64,000 nucleotides of DNA from Arthrobacter alpinus (GTDB taxonomy: Bacteria > Actinomycetota > Actinomycetes > Actinomycetales > Micrococcaceae). Positions 24,816 through 32,683 of this stretch are shown here, piece by piece; positions within the stretch are counted from its first letter, which is position 1; the number at the start of each line of letters is the position of its first letter. The notes beneath the pieces are model-generated. The model searched no databases, was not told where the DNA came from, and saw only the letters and a list, made by a program, of their open reading frames with translations. The position numbers were made by a program, and so were the translations under genes. The DNA lies in assembly GCF_900105965.1 (NCBI RefSeq), contig NZ_FNTV01000001.1, forward strand, positions 620,001 through 684,000. The letters run 5' to 3'.

Positions 24816-25400
24816 TTACCGTGGAGCCGGGGCGGGAGCCTGAGCCGCTCCCGTGAGCAATAGCTCCAATCCAAAGGTGAAGGCGGCATCGGTGTCGGCC
24901 AGATCGGCAGGGGCCTGAATGACGCCGGCCCGGATCAGGCCGCTGCGGGTTTGTTCCGCGGTGACGCTGCCCAAGATGAAGTGCACCAGCGATCGGGCAG
25001 CCCAGCCGGCGTTGCTCCCTTGGAGGCCTGCTGCCTCAAAACCGTGGCCAAGGCGGCGCAACGCTGTGAGCGATTCCGGGTCAATGGCGTAGGCCAGCGC
25101 AACCACCTCGGCGCCGTCGCGCACTTTCAGAAGTGCCTGGCGGATGGCCTGCGAATGCCGGCGGAGAGGTGCGAACGCGTCGGCACCTTTGGCTGCATCC
25201 AGAGGACCGGAATCTGCCGGTACCAGAATCAGGACCGACAGGACGCCGAGCAACTCTTGCTTGTTTTTCACATGCCAGTACAAGGCCCCGGGCTGCACCC
25301 CCAAGTCGCGTGCGAGCCGCCGCATGGACAGGTCTTCCAGCCCATAATCCCGCAGGATTTCAAAGGCGGTCTCGATGACCTGGTCACGCGTCAGTGGCAT
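24816..25400 (-). CDS. bioQ: TetR-family regulator, BioQ-like, divergent from the biotin operon
   Basis: A 194-residue TetR regulator. The HTH is at residues 5-48 (RDQVIETAFEILRDYGLEDLSMRRLARDLGVQPGALYWHVKNKQELL), followed by an all-helical ligand domain. In mycobacteria and corynebacteria a TetR protein, BioQ, represses biotin genes by binding TGAAC-N3-GTT(A/C)(C/A). A perfect site of that type overlaps bioB here, which is the basis for the BioQ suggestion; the symbol is inferred from context. ATG 25400 is preferred because AAAGGA lies nine bases upstream. Confidence 0.75.
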   Translation of the reverse strand: MPLTRDQVIETAFEILRDYGLEDLSMRRLARDLGVQPGALYWHVKNKQELLGVLSVLILVPADSGPLDAAKGADAFAPLRRHSQAIRQALLKVRDGAEVVALAYAIDPESLTALRRLGHGFEAAGLQGSNAGWAARSLVHFILGSVTAEQTRSGLIRAGVIQAPADLADTDAAFTFGLELLLTGAAQAPAPAPR

Positions 25401-25510
25401 GTGCTGCATTCCTTTGTCGAGGTGGCGCCGGGGATACGTGGCCGCCACCATCCATTTTGCCCCATGCTTGCGGCAGCGGCCGCGCACGCCGTCGCTTGAG
25501 CGGAGGGCAT

Positions 25511-25539
25511 TTGACAGAACGACCGCCGGTTTTGATACT
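25511..25539 (+). promoter_or_regulatory. Promoter of the biotin operon
   Basis: TTGACA (25511-25516), 17-bp spacer and GATACT (25534-25539), close to consensus for the housekeeping sigma factor. The expected start of transcription falls at 25545-25547, that is, on the GTG start codon of bioB, and no ribosome binding site precedes it. This predicts a leaderless bioB mRNA. Confidence 0.75.
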
Positions 25540-25553
25540 TGAACAGTGTTCAA
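25539..25553. promoter_or_regulatory. BioQ-type operator TTGAACAGTGTTCAA
   Basis: A perfect 15-bp dyad centred on the predicted transcription and translation start of bioB. It contains TGAAC-N3-GTTCA, the BioQ consensus described in actinobacteria. Binding would block the initiation site itself. Confidence 0.75.
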
Positions 25554-26631
25554 TAATTTCCAAGCTCTCGCCGACCGGCAGTTGTCCGGCGCCACCTTGA
25601 CCCGCCAAGACGCCCTGGCTGTCCTGAATTCCACCGACGAACAAATGCTTGATGTGGTGGCCGCCGCCGCGCGCTTGCGTCGTGCGCACTTTGCCAACAC
25701 GGTGAAGGTGAACTACCTGGTCAACCTCAAGTCAGGGCTGTGCCCGGAGGACTGCACCTACTGTTCCCAGCGCTTGGGGTCGGCCGCGCAGATCCTCAAA
25801 TACACCTGGATTAAACCGGAAGAAGCCCTGGAGCAAGCGGCAACAGGCATCGCCGCGGGAGCAAGCCGGGTGTGTCTCGTGGCGAGTGGCAAGGGCCCCA
25901 CGGACCGTGATGTTGAGCGCGTTGCTGGCATGGTGGAGGGCCTGAAGGACCAGCATCCGCAGGTGGAGGTTTGTGCCTGCCTTGGCATTCTGAAGGATGG
26001 TCAGGCGGAAAAGCTCAAGGCCTGTGGGGTGGACGCATACAACCACAACCTGAACACGAGCGAAGAAATGTACAAAGAAATCTGCTCCACGCATGAATTC
26101 GCCGACCGGGTCCGGACCGTTGAACATGCCAAGAGCGCCGGACTGTCTCCGTGCTCGGGACTGATTGTGGGCATGGGTGAGAGCGACGATGACCTCATCG
26201 ATGCCATCTTCGCCCTGCGAGACCTGGGCAGCGACTCCATCCCTGTCAACTTCCTCATGCCATTTGAAGGCACCCCGCTGGAAGGCACCTGGCTATTGAC
26301 CCCTGCTCGATGCCTGCGCATCCTCGCTACTGTTCGCTTCGCCTGCCCCGAGGTGGAAATCCGCATGGCCGGTGGGCGGGAAATGCACCTGAGGACGCTC
26401 CAGCCCTTGGCCCTCAACATCGCCAACTCGCTGTTCCTGGGTGATTACCTCACCAGCGAGGGACAGCCCGGCGAGGCCGATCTGGCGATGATTGCCGACG
26501 CCGGTTTCACGGTTCTCGGCAGCAGCCCTGTCCCCGACACTCCTTCCACCCACGACGGCGATCCCCAGGCTGGTGCCCAGCCCACCATCCGGCGCCGAGG
26601 TGCCGGGACGGAATTCGCCGCCAATGCTTAG
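25546..26631 (+). CDS. bioB: Biotin synthase
   Basis: Radical-SAM enzyme that inserts sulfur into dethiobiotin to form biotin. The 361-residue protein has the SAM cluster CPEDCTYC (Cys66, Cys70, Cys73), [38 protein letters not shown] and the late [11 protein letters not shown]. All are standard BioB motifs. The start is GTG 25546 on the predicted transcription start. The stop overlaps the bioA ATG by 8 bases. The C-terminal 40 residues after [21 protein letters not shown] form a Pro-rich tail. Confidence 0.95.
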   Translation: MFNNFQALADRQLSGATLTRQDALAVLNSTDEQMLDVVAAAARLRRAHFANTVKVNYLVNLKSGLCPEDCTYCSQRLGSAAQILKYTWIKPEEALEQAATGIAAGASRVCLVASGKGPTDRDVERVAGMVEGLKDQHPQVEVCACLGILKDGQAEKLKACGVDAYNHNLNTSEEMYKEICSTHEFADRVRTVEHAKSAGLSPCSGLIVGMGESDDDLIDAIFALRDLGSDSIPVNFLMPFEGTPLEGTWLLTPARCLRILATVRFACPEVEIRMAGGREMHLRTLQPLALNIANSLFLGDYLTSEGQPGEADLAMIADAGFTVLGSSPVPDTPSTHDGDPQAGAQPTIRRRGAGTEFAANA

Positions 26632-27994
26632 TGCCCCCGCCGTCGAACATGGTGGCCGGAACGCCGCAGGAACAACACACCGTTCCTTGGCAGAGCGGGA
26701 CCGTGGTTTGCTGTGGCACCCCTATGCTTCCCTTGATGGGCCCGCGCCCTACGCAGTCCTGGGGGCGGCCGGGACCAAACTCGACCTTGAGGCTCCTGGT
26801 GGCCAGAGGTTCGAGGTGATTGACGCCATGAGTTCTTGGTGGTCGGCCGTCCACGGGTACCGCAATGAGGCACTGGACGCGGCACTTCTGGAGCAGGCTG
26901 GATCGTTTTCACATGTCATGTTTGGCGGGTTGACTCACGCACCGGCGGTTATTCTGGCCGAAAAGTTGATAGACATGGCCCCGAGCGGCCTGGAGCATGT
27001 GTTTTTCGCCGATTCGGGTTCAGTTTCGGTGGAAGTGGCGTTGAAATTGGCCGTGCAGTACCAGCGAGCGGCTGGGTATTCGCGCCGGGCCCGCTTCCTG
27101 GCGCTCTCGGGCGGGTATCACGGTGACACGTTTGCCGCGATGAGCGTATGTGATCCCGTGGATGGCATGCACTCCGAGTTTCCGGGTCTTGTGGCTCCGC
27201 AGCTGTTTTTGCCGAGGCCGCCGAAAGCCCGTTTGATCAAGGGGGAACTTCGCTCGGATCCACTGGAAGTGGCCCAATGGGTGGGCGTATTGGAAGAGAT
27301 GGTCCTCACCCACCTGGATGAACTGGCAGCCATTGTTCTTGAACCCGTGCTCCAGGGCGCCGGGGGCATGCACATCTATGCGCCGGAGTGTGTCCGGGCT
27401 GCCCGTCGTGTGGCCAGTGAACACGGCCTTTTGCTGATCGTGGACGAGATTGCCACGGGTTTCGGCCGTACTGGCAGACTTTTTGCCTCCGAATGGTCGG
27501 CCGTCACGCCGGACATCATGTGCGTGGGCAAGGCACTTACCGGCGGTTATCTGACGCTTGCGGCCATGCTGTGCTCACGAGAGGTGGCGGCCGTCATCAC
27601 GGCATCGCCTCTGCGAGCGCTCCTCCATGGGCCAACGTTCATGGCCAACCCCTTGGCGTGTGCCGTTGCAGTGGCGTCGTTGACGTTGCTGGACTCTGAA
27701 CCCTGGCAACGGCAGGTTGGCGCTCTTGAAGCAGGGCTCACCGCGGCGTTGGCGCCCGCGGCCGCGCTTTCGCAGGTTCGCGACGTTCGGGTGCTGGGTG
27801 GCGTCGGCGTGATCCAGCTGAACGTGCCGGCGGATGTCACGGCACTGACCCGGGTGGCTGTGGAACATGGGGTATGGGTCCGTCCTTTCCGTGACCTTGT
27901 TTACACCATGCCTCCGTACATAAGTTCGGCCGAGGATATTGCCGCCATCGGCGCCGGCCTGTGCGCAGCCGTGGCCGCGGTACATGGTCAATGA
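26624..27994 (+). CDS. bioA: Adenosylmethionine-8-amino-7-oxononanoate aminotransferase
   Basis: PLP aminotransferase that converts KAPA to DAPA with SAM as amino donor. The 456-residue protein has LLWHPYAS at its start, [13 protein letters not shown], the [17 protein letters not shown] motif, [15 protein letters not shown] and the PLP lysine in [11 protein letters not shown]. It is a class III aminotransferase of normal length, with the SWW and GYHGDT features of BioA rather than other family members. ATG 26624 overlaps the end of bioB; the end overlaps bioF as ATGA. Confidence 0.94.
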   Translation: MLSAPAVEHGGRNAAGTTHRSLAERDRGLLWHPYASLDGPAPYAVLGAAGTKLDLEAPGGQRFEVIDAMSSWWSAVHGYRNEALDAALLEQAGSFSHVMFGGLTHAPAVILAEKLIDMAPSGLEHVFFADSGSVSVEVALKLAVQYQRAAGYSRRARFLALSGGYHGDTFAAMSVCDPVDGMHSEFPGLVAPQLFLPRPPKARLIKGELRSDPLEVAQWVGVLEEMVLTHLDELAAIVLEPVLQGAGGMHIYAPECVRAARRVASEHGLLLIVDEIATGFGRTGRLFASEWSAVTPDIMCVGKALTGGYLTLAAMLCSREVAAVITASPLRALLHGPTFMANPLACAVAVASLTLLDSEPWQRQVGALEAGLTAALAPAAALSQVRDVRVLGGVGVIQLNVPADVTALTRVAVEHGVWVRPFRDLVYTMPPYISSAEDIAAIGAGLCAAVAAVHGQ

Positions 27995-29208
27995 GACACA
28001 CAGTTGCTGAGTCCCCAACGGCAAACACCGGCGCCATGGATGCCTGGCTGCAGAGCCGAGCCAATGTCCGCGAGCGCCGTGGCCTGACGCGGAGGGCAGG
28101 TGCCTCCGGTTGCGAAGATGCTGGCACCATGCTGGATTTGGCGAGCAACGACTATTTGGGCCTGTCTCGGGATTCCCGTCTTACGGCGGCCGCCGTAGCC
28201 GCTGTTGAGCAGTTCGGATCAGGAGCCCGTGCGTCCCGGGTGGTGACTGGGACACTGCCGGCCCATGAGTTCTTGGAAGAGAAGCTGTGTACGCTCACGG
28301 GTGCTGCGTCAGCGCTGGTGTTTTCCTCCGGGTATCTGGCAAATCTTGGCATCCTTGGGTCCTTGGGAGGCCCGGGTACGCTCCTCATCCTCGATGCGCA
28401 CGTGCATGCTTCGCTGTTGGACGCGGCCCGGCTTTCGCGCTCACCCGTTGTCACGGTTTCACATAGCGATCTGGAGGACGTGGAGAGGGCGCTGAAATCC
28501 AGGAGTCAGCCCCGGGCAGTGGTGGTGGTGGAATCCCTGTATTCGGTGCTGGGGGACAGTGCAAACCTCATGGAGCTGGCGGCCTTGTGCGCCATGTATG
28601 ACGCGTGGCTGCTGGTCGACGAGGCTCATGGGATCGGCGTGGCGGGTTCTGGGCGCGGTGCGGTACACGCCGCCGGGCTTGCGGGGGCCCCACACGTGGT
28701 CGTGACGGCGACACTGTCCAAGGCTCTTGGTGCGCAGGGTGGCGCTGTCCTCGGGTCCGCTGCATTGCGGGATCACTTGGTCAACACGGCACGCCCCTTC
28801 ATCTTTGACACGGCCTTGGCCCCTGCGTCCGCCGCAGCGGCGGCAAGAGCGGCACAAATCATCGCCGCAGAGCCTGAACTTGCCACGAGACTTCAGGACA
28901 ACGCAGCAACCCTGGCTGATCTGTGTGGGATCGGGCGCTCGCAGGGCGCCGTGCAATCCATACCCATGGCAACAGCTGACGATGCCGTGGCCGCAGCCGC
29001 CCGGTTGCGTGCCGCCGGAGTCCTGGTGGGATGCTTCAGGCCGCCCAGCGTGCCCGACGGCGTATCCCGCCTGCGCCTGACGGCCCGGGCCGATCTCACA
29101 CACGGACAGATGGTCCACGCTGCGCGGCTGATCCGTGCAGTTCTGCAGGAACAGCCTGCGCGGAATCTTGAACACGGCGGCATGAGCCGGAATGGGAACA
29201 ACATATGA
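27991..29208 (+). CDS. bioF: 8-amino-7-oxononanoate synthase
   Basis: PLP enzyme that condenses a pimeloyl thioester with alanine to give KAPA. The 405-residue protein contains LASNDYLGLSRD, SRVVTGTLPAHEFLEEKL, ALVFSSGYLANLG, LLVDEAHGIGVAG and the PLP lysine of TATLSKALGAQGG. It starts at an ATGA overlap with bioA and ends at an ATGA overlap with the P450 gene. The last about 20 residues (from NLEHGG) extend past the usual family end, which makes the overlap with the next gene possible. Confidence 0.94.
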   Translation: MRHTVAESPTANTGAMDAWLQSRANVRERRGLTRRAGASGCEDAGTMLDLASNDYLGLSRDSRLTAAAVAAVEQFGSGARASRVVTGTLPAHEFLEEKLCTLTGAASALVFSSGYLANLGILGSLGGPGTLLILDAHVHASLLDAARLSRSPVVTVSHSDLEDVERALKSRSQPRAVVVVESLYSVLGDSANLMELAALCAMYDAWLLVDEAHGIGVAGSGRGAVHAAGLAGAPHVVVTATLSKALGAQGGAVLGSAALRDHLVNTARPFIFDTALAPASAAAAARAAQIIAAEPELATRLQDNAATLADLCGIGRSQGAVQSIPMATADDAVAAAARLRAAGVLVGCFRPPSVPDGVSRLRLTARADLTHGQMVHAARLIRAVLQEQPARNLEHGGMSRNGNNI

Positions 29209-30272
29209 ACTACCTCGTTGTAGGAGAGCCTGACACCGTCAAGGAGGTTATGCGACGCACGGATGATTTTGCGCCGAGCAATGCCCTGACCTCAGTGGTG
29301 CCGCTGGCTCCGGCCACCTTGCGCATTCTGAGCAAAGCCAAGTTTGCCTTACCCCCGGTGTTGGCCTCGGCCACGGGGGAGCGGCACCGGATGGTGCGCA
29401 AGATGGTGGCGGGCTTCTTCACCCCGGCCAAGGTGGCAGCAGTGGCCCCGCGCGTGCAAGAGCTGACACGCCACCGAATCGCGGAGACTGCCGTCGCACT
29501 GGACGCCGGCCCCGTGGACCTGTCCCTTTCACTGGCTCGCCACGTGCCACCGGTCATCATGGCCGAACTTACGGCGCAGGAAAACCCGCCCTTGGACACG
29601 CTCAAGGTGTGGAGCAGGGACTCCTTGGAGTTGTTCTGGGGATGGCCAGGGCCTGGACGCCAGCTCGAACTTGCTCTCAGCGCCGCCGAGTTTTATGGCT
29701 GGCTACGTGCGGAGGTGGAGGCAAGTCGTGGCCGGGACTCCCTGTTCGGAGTGCTGCTGGCGGCGGGCCTGTCCACAGCGGAGGTATGTTCACTGGGTTA
29801 CTTCCTTGTCATTGCCGGACAAGAAACCACCTCACAGCTGATCAACACTGCGTTGTATAGGGGGCTCGGGCGTGGCACCCATGGATGGGCCGAACTTGCT
29901 GACCCGAAGCGTGCCGCCGAGCACGTGCGCGGCGTCCTGGCCGAGGAATCATCGGTACACACATGGCGCCGCGCCGCCCTCCACGACACCGAACTCCGGG
30001 GAGTGACGCTGCCGGCCGGTGCCGAGATTCTCCTGGAACTTTCCGGTCGTCATGCACCCGACTCCCCGCCTGCCGCCTACTCGCTCGCTTTCGGGTACGG
30101 ACTGCACCGCTGCCTCGGTGCCAAACTTGCCGAGCTTGAAACCCAACTCGTAGTCCAGGAAACAGCGGCCGCCCTGCCCCATCTTGAACGCACAGGCCCC
30201 GAACCTGAATGGTTGCGTCTGCTGTCCTTCCAAACTCCGCAATCGGTCATGGCCGCAAGGCTGCCACAGTGA
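29205..30272 (+). CDS. Short cytochrome P450 in the biotin operon, ExxR motif missing (BioI-position enzyme)
   Basis: A 355-residue P450. The I-helix AGQETTSQ (204-211) and the haem loop FGYGLHRCLG (296-305, Cys303 ligand) are intact. The K-helix that should read ExxR aligns, without gaps, with GVLA (243-246) before ESSVHTWRRA, so both residues are lost. The meander before the haem loop is about 10 residues short. The N-terminus begins at the B-helix strand (YLVVGEPDTVKEVMRRTDDF), about 35-40 residues late, and the frame is closed upstream. Its position between bioF and bioD suggests a BioI-like role in making pimeloyl precursor, or a relict. Confidence 0.85.
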   Translation: MNYLVVGEPDTVKEVMRRTDDFAPSNALTSVVPLAPATLRILSKAKFALPPVLASATGERHRMVRKMVAGFFTPAKVAAVAPRVQELTRHRIAETAVALDAGPVDLSLSLARHVPPVIMAELTAQENPPLDTLKVWSRDSLELFWGWPGPGRQLELALSAAEFYGWLRAEVEASRGRDSLFGVLLAAGLSTAEVCSLGYFLVIAGQETTSQLINTALYRGLGRGTHGWAELADPKRAAEHVRGVLAEESSVHTWRRAALHDTELRGVTLPAGAEILLELSGRHAPDSPPAAYSLAFGYGLHRCLGAKLAELETQLVVQETAAALPHLERTGPEPEWLRLLSFQTPQSVMAARLPQ

Positions 30273-30994
30273 AACGCGGAAAGGCAAGTGTCGCCGGGGC
30301 AGAGCTTCCCGGCGTCGTACTCATCACCGGCACGGACACCGACGTAGGCAAGACAGTGGCGACGGCGGCACTTGCCGCGGCACTGCAGGCACAAGGCGCT
30401 TGCGTGGCCGTCTACAAACCCGTTCAAACCGGTGTGTCCCCGGGCGATGGCGGGGACATGGGTGAGGTTCGGCGCTTGGCCGGAACTGACGAATGCCTCG
30501 AAGGGATTCGACTGACGCTGCCCATGGCCCCCGTCGCCGCGGCCGTGCGTGAGGCCAAAGTGCTGCCAGCACTTGAGGTCCATGCGGCTGCGATAGCAGA
30601 CCTGGCCGACAAGTATGATCACGTCCTGGTAGAGGGAGCCGGCGGACTTCTGGTGGCGCTGGACGGAGACGGGAACACCATCGCCGAATTGGCCAGAGCC
30701 CTGGAAGATGGCCCGGCGAGCCCATGTGCCGTGGTTGTGGTGTGCCGCAGCGGACTCGGCACCCTCAATCACACCCTGCTGACTCTGGAGGCGCTCGCGG
30801 TTCGTGGTTTGAACACCACTGGGCTGGTGGTGGGCGCCTGGCCCCGGGACCCCAGCGCGATTGAGCTGGACAATAGAGTATTCCTCGAGCAACTTCCCAC
30901 CCCACTGTTGGGATGCCTGCCCGAGAAAGCATCGGCGCTCTCCGGGGAACAATTCCGTGCGGCGGCCCCTGAATGGTTGCGTGGGCGCGGATGA
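30269..30994 (+). CDS. bioD: Dethiobiotin synthetase
   Basis: ATP-dependent carboxylase that closes the ureido ring of dethiobiotin. The 241-residue protein has the P-loop GTDTDVGKT, YKPVQTG, the EGAGGLLV loop and the nucleotide-base segment NTTGLVVGAWP. GTG 30269 overlaps the P450 stop as GTGA, so it is translationally coupled. A longer frame opens upstream at 30209 but would overlap the P450 by 60 bases without homology. It is the last gene of the operon. Confidence 0.94.
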   Translation: MKRGKASVAGAELPGVVLITGTDTDVGKTVATAALAAALQAQGACVAVYKPVQTGVSPGDGGDMGEVRRLAGTDECLEGIRLTLPMAPVAAAVREAKVLPALEVHAAAIADLADKYDHVLVEGAGGLLVALDGDGNTIAELARALEDGPASPCAVVVVCRSGLGTLNHTLLTLEALAVRGLNTTGLVVGAWPRDPSAIELDNRVFLEQLPTPLLGCLPEKASALSGEQFRAAAPEWLRGRG

Positions 30995-31044
30995 AAGCCG
31001 TCTCCACTCGAGGCAAGAAGGGCACCAACAGTTAGATGGGCTGC

Positions 31045-31076
31045 GGACCTTCGTAATGGTCCAAATGGACAATTTT
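31045..31076 (+). terminator. Possible terminator of the biotin operon
   Basis: GGACC (31045-31049) and GGTCC (31058-31062) pair across 8 nt; a T-run TTTTT follows at 31073-31077 after a 10-nt gap. It lies 50 bp after bioD. The stem is short, so this is tentative. Confidence 0.35.
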
Positions 31077-31121
31077 TCAGGCCGGTGAAGAAATAATTGA
31101 AATTACTATCGAATCAACTGG

Positions 31122-31141
31122 ATTTATCACCGGTTTGTGAT
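31122..31141. promoter_or_regulatory. Dyad ATCAC-N6-GTGAT in AT-rich DNA upstream of the first small ORF
   Basis: The dyad lies in an AT-rich patch (31088-31160) that contains TTGAAA at 31098 and TATCTATTAG near 31148, a likely promoter zone for the small-ORF region. It is a plausible regulator site; no regulator is adjacent. Confidence 0.35.
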
Positions 31142-31204
31142 GTAGTTTATCTATTAGTCCCCGACAAACCGTCCGGGACGTCCGCGTGCAATCGAAGGGA
31201 GGCC

Positions 31205-31288
31205 ATGATGTTTACAACTATCAAGTCCGGAGTAATCGGATCTGTTCATGCCTTGCCCGGCACGCCTGTCAATCGCCGTCACAGCTAA
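31205..31288 (+). CDS. Small ORF A, 27 residues, function unknown
   Basis: A 27-codon frame (MMFTTIKSGVIGSVHALPGT, then PVNRRHS) preceded by GAAGGGAGG five bases upstream of the first ATG, stronger than the ribosome binding sites of most genes in the window. It begins about 210 bp after bioD. The segment GSVHALP resembles GSVHIAP in small ORF C. It could be a leader peptide or a small functional peptide. No family is recognised. Confidence 0.4.
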   Translation: MMFTTIKSGVIGSVHALPGTPVNRRHS

Positions 31289-31620
31289 CACTGTCACCGC
31301 GTAGGGCCGCCGCCGCAAGGCTGTCCAGACTAGGTCACGTCTACGTGACCATCTCCCGACCCGTCAATCCTGGTCATTCGCTGCACCCCCTGGTAAGCAC
31401 CCTTGTCCTTTCCGCGCCTCTGGCGTGGTTGACATGTGTTGCTTTTCTTGCCGCGAAAGGCCAGCGCCTGACTGCCGGACTCCAAGCACAAAACAAACCG
31501 CGCTTTTTTGTGCTCTCATAATGCCGTTTTAAATTCATTTCGATTATGAAAGAAGGGCCTTATTTGTCGCGCCATAAAATGTCCAACAATTCACCACAAT
31601 TATTGAAGGGAGGTGCCAGC
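31289..31620. other. Non-coding stretch with two hairpins between small ORFs A and B
   Basis: No gene is supported in these 332 bases. They contain a perfect GGTCACG-TCTA-CGTGACC hairpin at 31333-31350, AGCACAAAA-N12-TTTTGTGCT at 31485-31514, and an AT-rich patch at 31520-31600 that may hold a promoter for small ORF B. TTGACA occurs at 31429 but no matching -10 follows. Confidence 0.5.
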
Positions 31621-31752
31621 ATGAACCCCAAGTCATTTAGATCATCCGTCAAGCGGATATTCTTCACCCCCGTGGATCAGGAAAAGTTCAACCAGCTTCG
31701 CGAACGTCAGTACCGCGAAATCATCCGGGTTGACCTGTTCAACATCCGGTAA
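31621..31752 (+). CDS. Small ORF B, 43 residues, basic, function unknown
   Basis: A 43-codon frame encoding a strongly basic, probably helical peptide (MNPKSFRSSVKRIFFTPVDQ at the start, ending VDLFNIR) with many Arg/Lys. GAAGGGAGG lies seven bases before the ATG, an almost ideal ribosome binding site, which is the main evidence for translation. No signal peptide, double-glycine leader or cysteine pattern is visible. I do not recognise a family. Confidence 0.5.
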   Translation: MNPKSFRSSVKRIFFTPVDQEKFNQLRERQYREIIRVDLFNIR

Positions 31753-31809
31753 GTTTCCTGCCGTTCACCTTGTGCCAGCGACGGCACGCCACTGAAAGGA
31801 GGGAGCGAG

Positions 31810-31920
31810 ATGACCATTACACATTTCGAAATCCTCATTCCCCATGCCGGTTCGGTGCACATTGCACCGACCGGCCACCGTGAACAGCCCGTGCTGACCA
31901 GCACGGGCTGTTTCATTTAA
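31810..31920 (+). CDS. Small ORF C, 36 residues, ends inside a terminator hairpin
   Basis: A 36-codon frame (MTITHFEILIPHAGSVHIAP, ending TSTGCFI) behind AAAGGAGGGAGCG, an ideal ribosome binding site. Its last 12 codons lie in a 13-bp terminator stem (31883-31912) and the TAA follows directly after it. This layout suits a leader peptide whose translation could open the hairpin. HAGSVHIAP resembles the matching part of small ORF A. Function unknown. Confidence 0.45.
   Translation: MTITHFEILIPHAGSVHIAPTGHREQPVLTSTGCFI
31883..31912 (+). terminator. Strong hairpin inside small ORF C
   Basis: Arms AACAGCCCGTGCT (31883-31895) and exact complement (31900-31912) with a 4-nt loop, followed by TCATTTAATG. 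It probably ends the small-ORF transcript before the esterase promoter. Confidence 0.75.
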
Positions 31921-31942
31921 TGAATCAGTCAATTCTCAATAG

Positions 31943-31970
31943 TTGAAGCTACAAGTAAGTGGTGTATCTT
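31943..31970 (+). promoter_or_regulatory. Promoter of the esterase-oxidoreductase pair
   Basis: TTGAAG (31943-31948), 16-bp spacer, TATCTT (31965-31970). The predicted start near 31977 leaves a leader of about 55 nt with AAGGAG before the ATG at 32033. Confidence 0.6.
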
Positions 31971-32032
31971 TGGGGTATGACCAGCGTTGCGGCGTGTGGC
32001 CGCCAAAACGAAACCAACCTCAAGGAGAACCC

Positions 32033-32683
32033 ATGAACACCACCCTGCGCGATGTACGCTCGCCCAACTGGAGCACCGTTGATGCTCCTGACGTGGTGGT
32101 GCTTTTCCTTCACGGCTTCGGGTCCAACGAACACGAGCTGGCGTCCCTTGCTCCTGCCCTGGGGCTCAACCTTCCGTGGGCATCGCTGCGCGCCCCACTT
32201 GAGCTGGGCAACGGGGGAGCGGCGTGGTTTCACATTACGACGCCGGGCGCCCCGGATTCGGCACCCGTTGAACAGGCGAGCGAGGCAATCTGGGCCTGGA
32301 TCGAGAAAAACGTGGATCCCGGAACGCGCATCGTTCCCATTGGCTTCTCGCAGGGCGGGCTCATGGCAAGCCAATTGTTGCGCACCAAGCCGGAGCGAGT
32401 AGTGGCACCGGTTGTCCTTGGCGGATTCGTGCTGGGCGCACCGCAACCCGGTGACAATACCCTGAGCGAACACCGCCCGGCACTTTTCTGGGGACGAGGC
32501 GCCGAGGACGGGGTCATCGCGCCGGCAGCCATTGCCCGCAGCAGCGACTTCCTGCCACGGCACACCACGCTCAATGAACGGATTTACCCCGGGCTGGGGC
32601 ATGGCATCAACGCCGCCGAGCTCAGCGACGTGCGCCGTTTCCTGACACTTGAGATTGGCGCTCACGTGGCAGCCGCGGCATGA
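32033..32683 (+). CDS. Carboxylesterase/phospholipase of the alpha/beta-hydrolase fold (YpfH/Abhydrolase_2 type)
   Basis: A 216-residue serine hydrolase. LFLHGFGSNEHEL is the oxyanion region, GFSQGG (about residues 104-109) holds the nucleophile Ser, and GRGAEDGVIAP and GLGHGI supply the catalytic Asp and His. Family members hydrolyse short-chain esters or lysophospholipids. AAGGAG precedes the ATG. The stop overlaps the next gene as ATGA, so the pair is cotranslated. Confidence 0.88.
   Translation: MNTTLRDVRSPNWSTVDAPDVVVLFLHGFGSNEHELASLAPALGLNLPWASLRAPLELGNGGAAWFHITTPGAPDSAPVEQASEAIWAWIEKNVDPGTRIVPIGFSQGGLMASQLLRTKPERVVAPVVLGGFVLGAPQPGDNTLSEHRPALFWGRGAEDGVIAPAAIARSSDFLPRHTTLNERIYPGLGHGINAAELSDVRRFLTLEIGAHVAAAA

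Noticed and set aside
31429..31458. TTGACA at 31429 as promoter of small ORF B
   Set aside because: At 16-19 bp downstream the sequence is GC-rich (GCCGCGAAA) with no -10 element.
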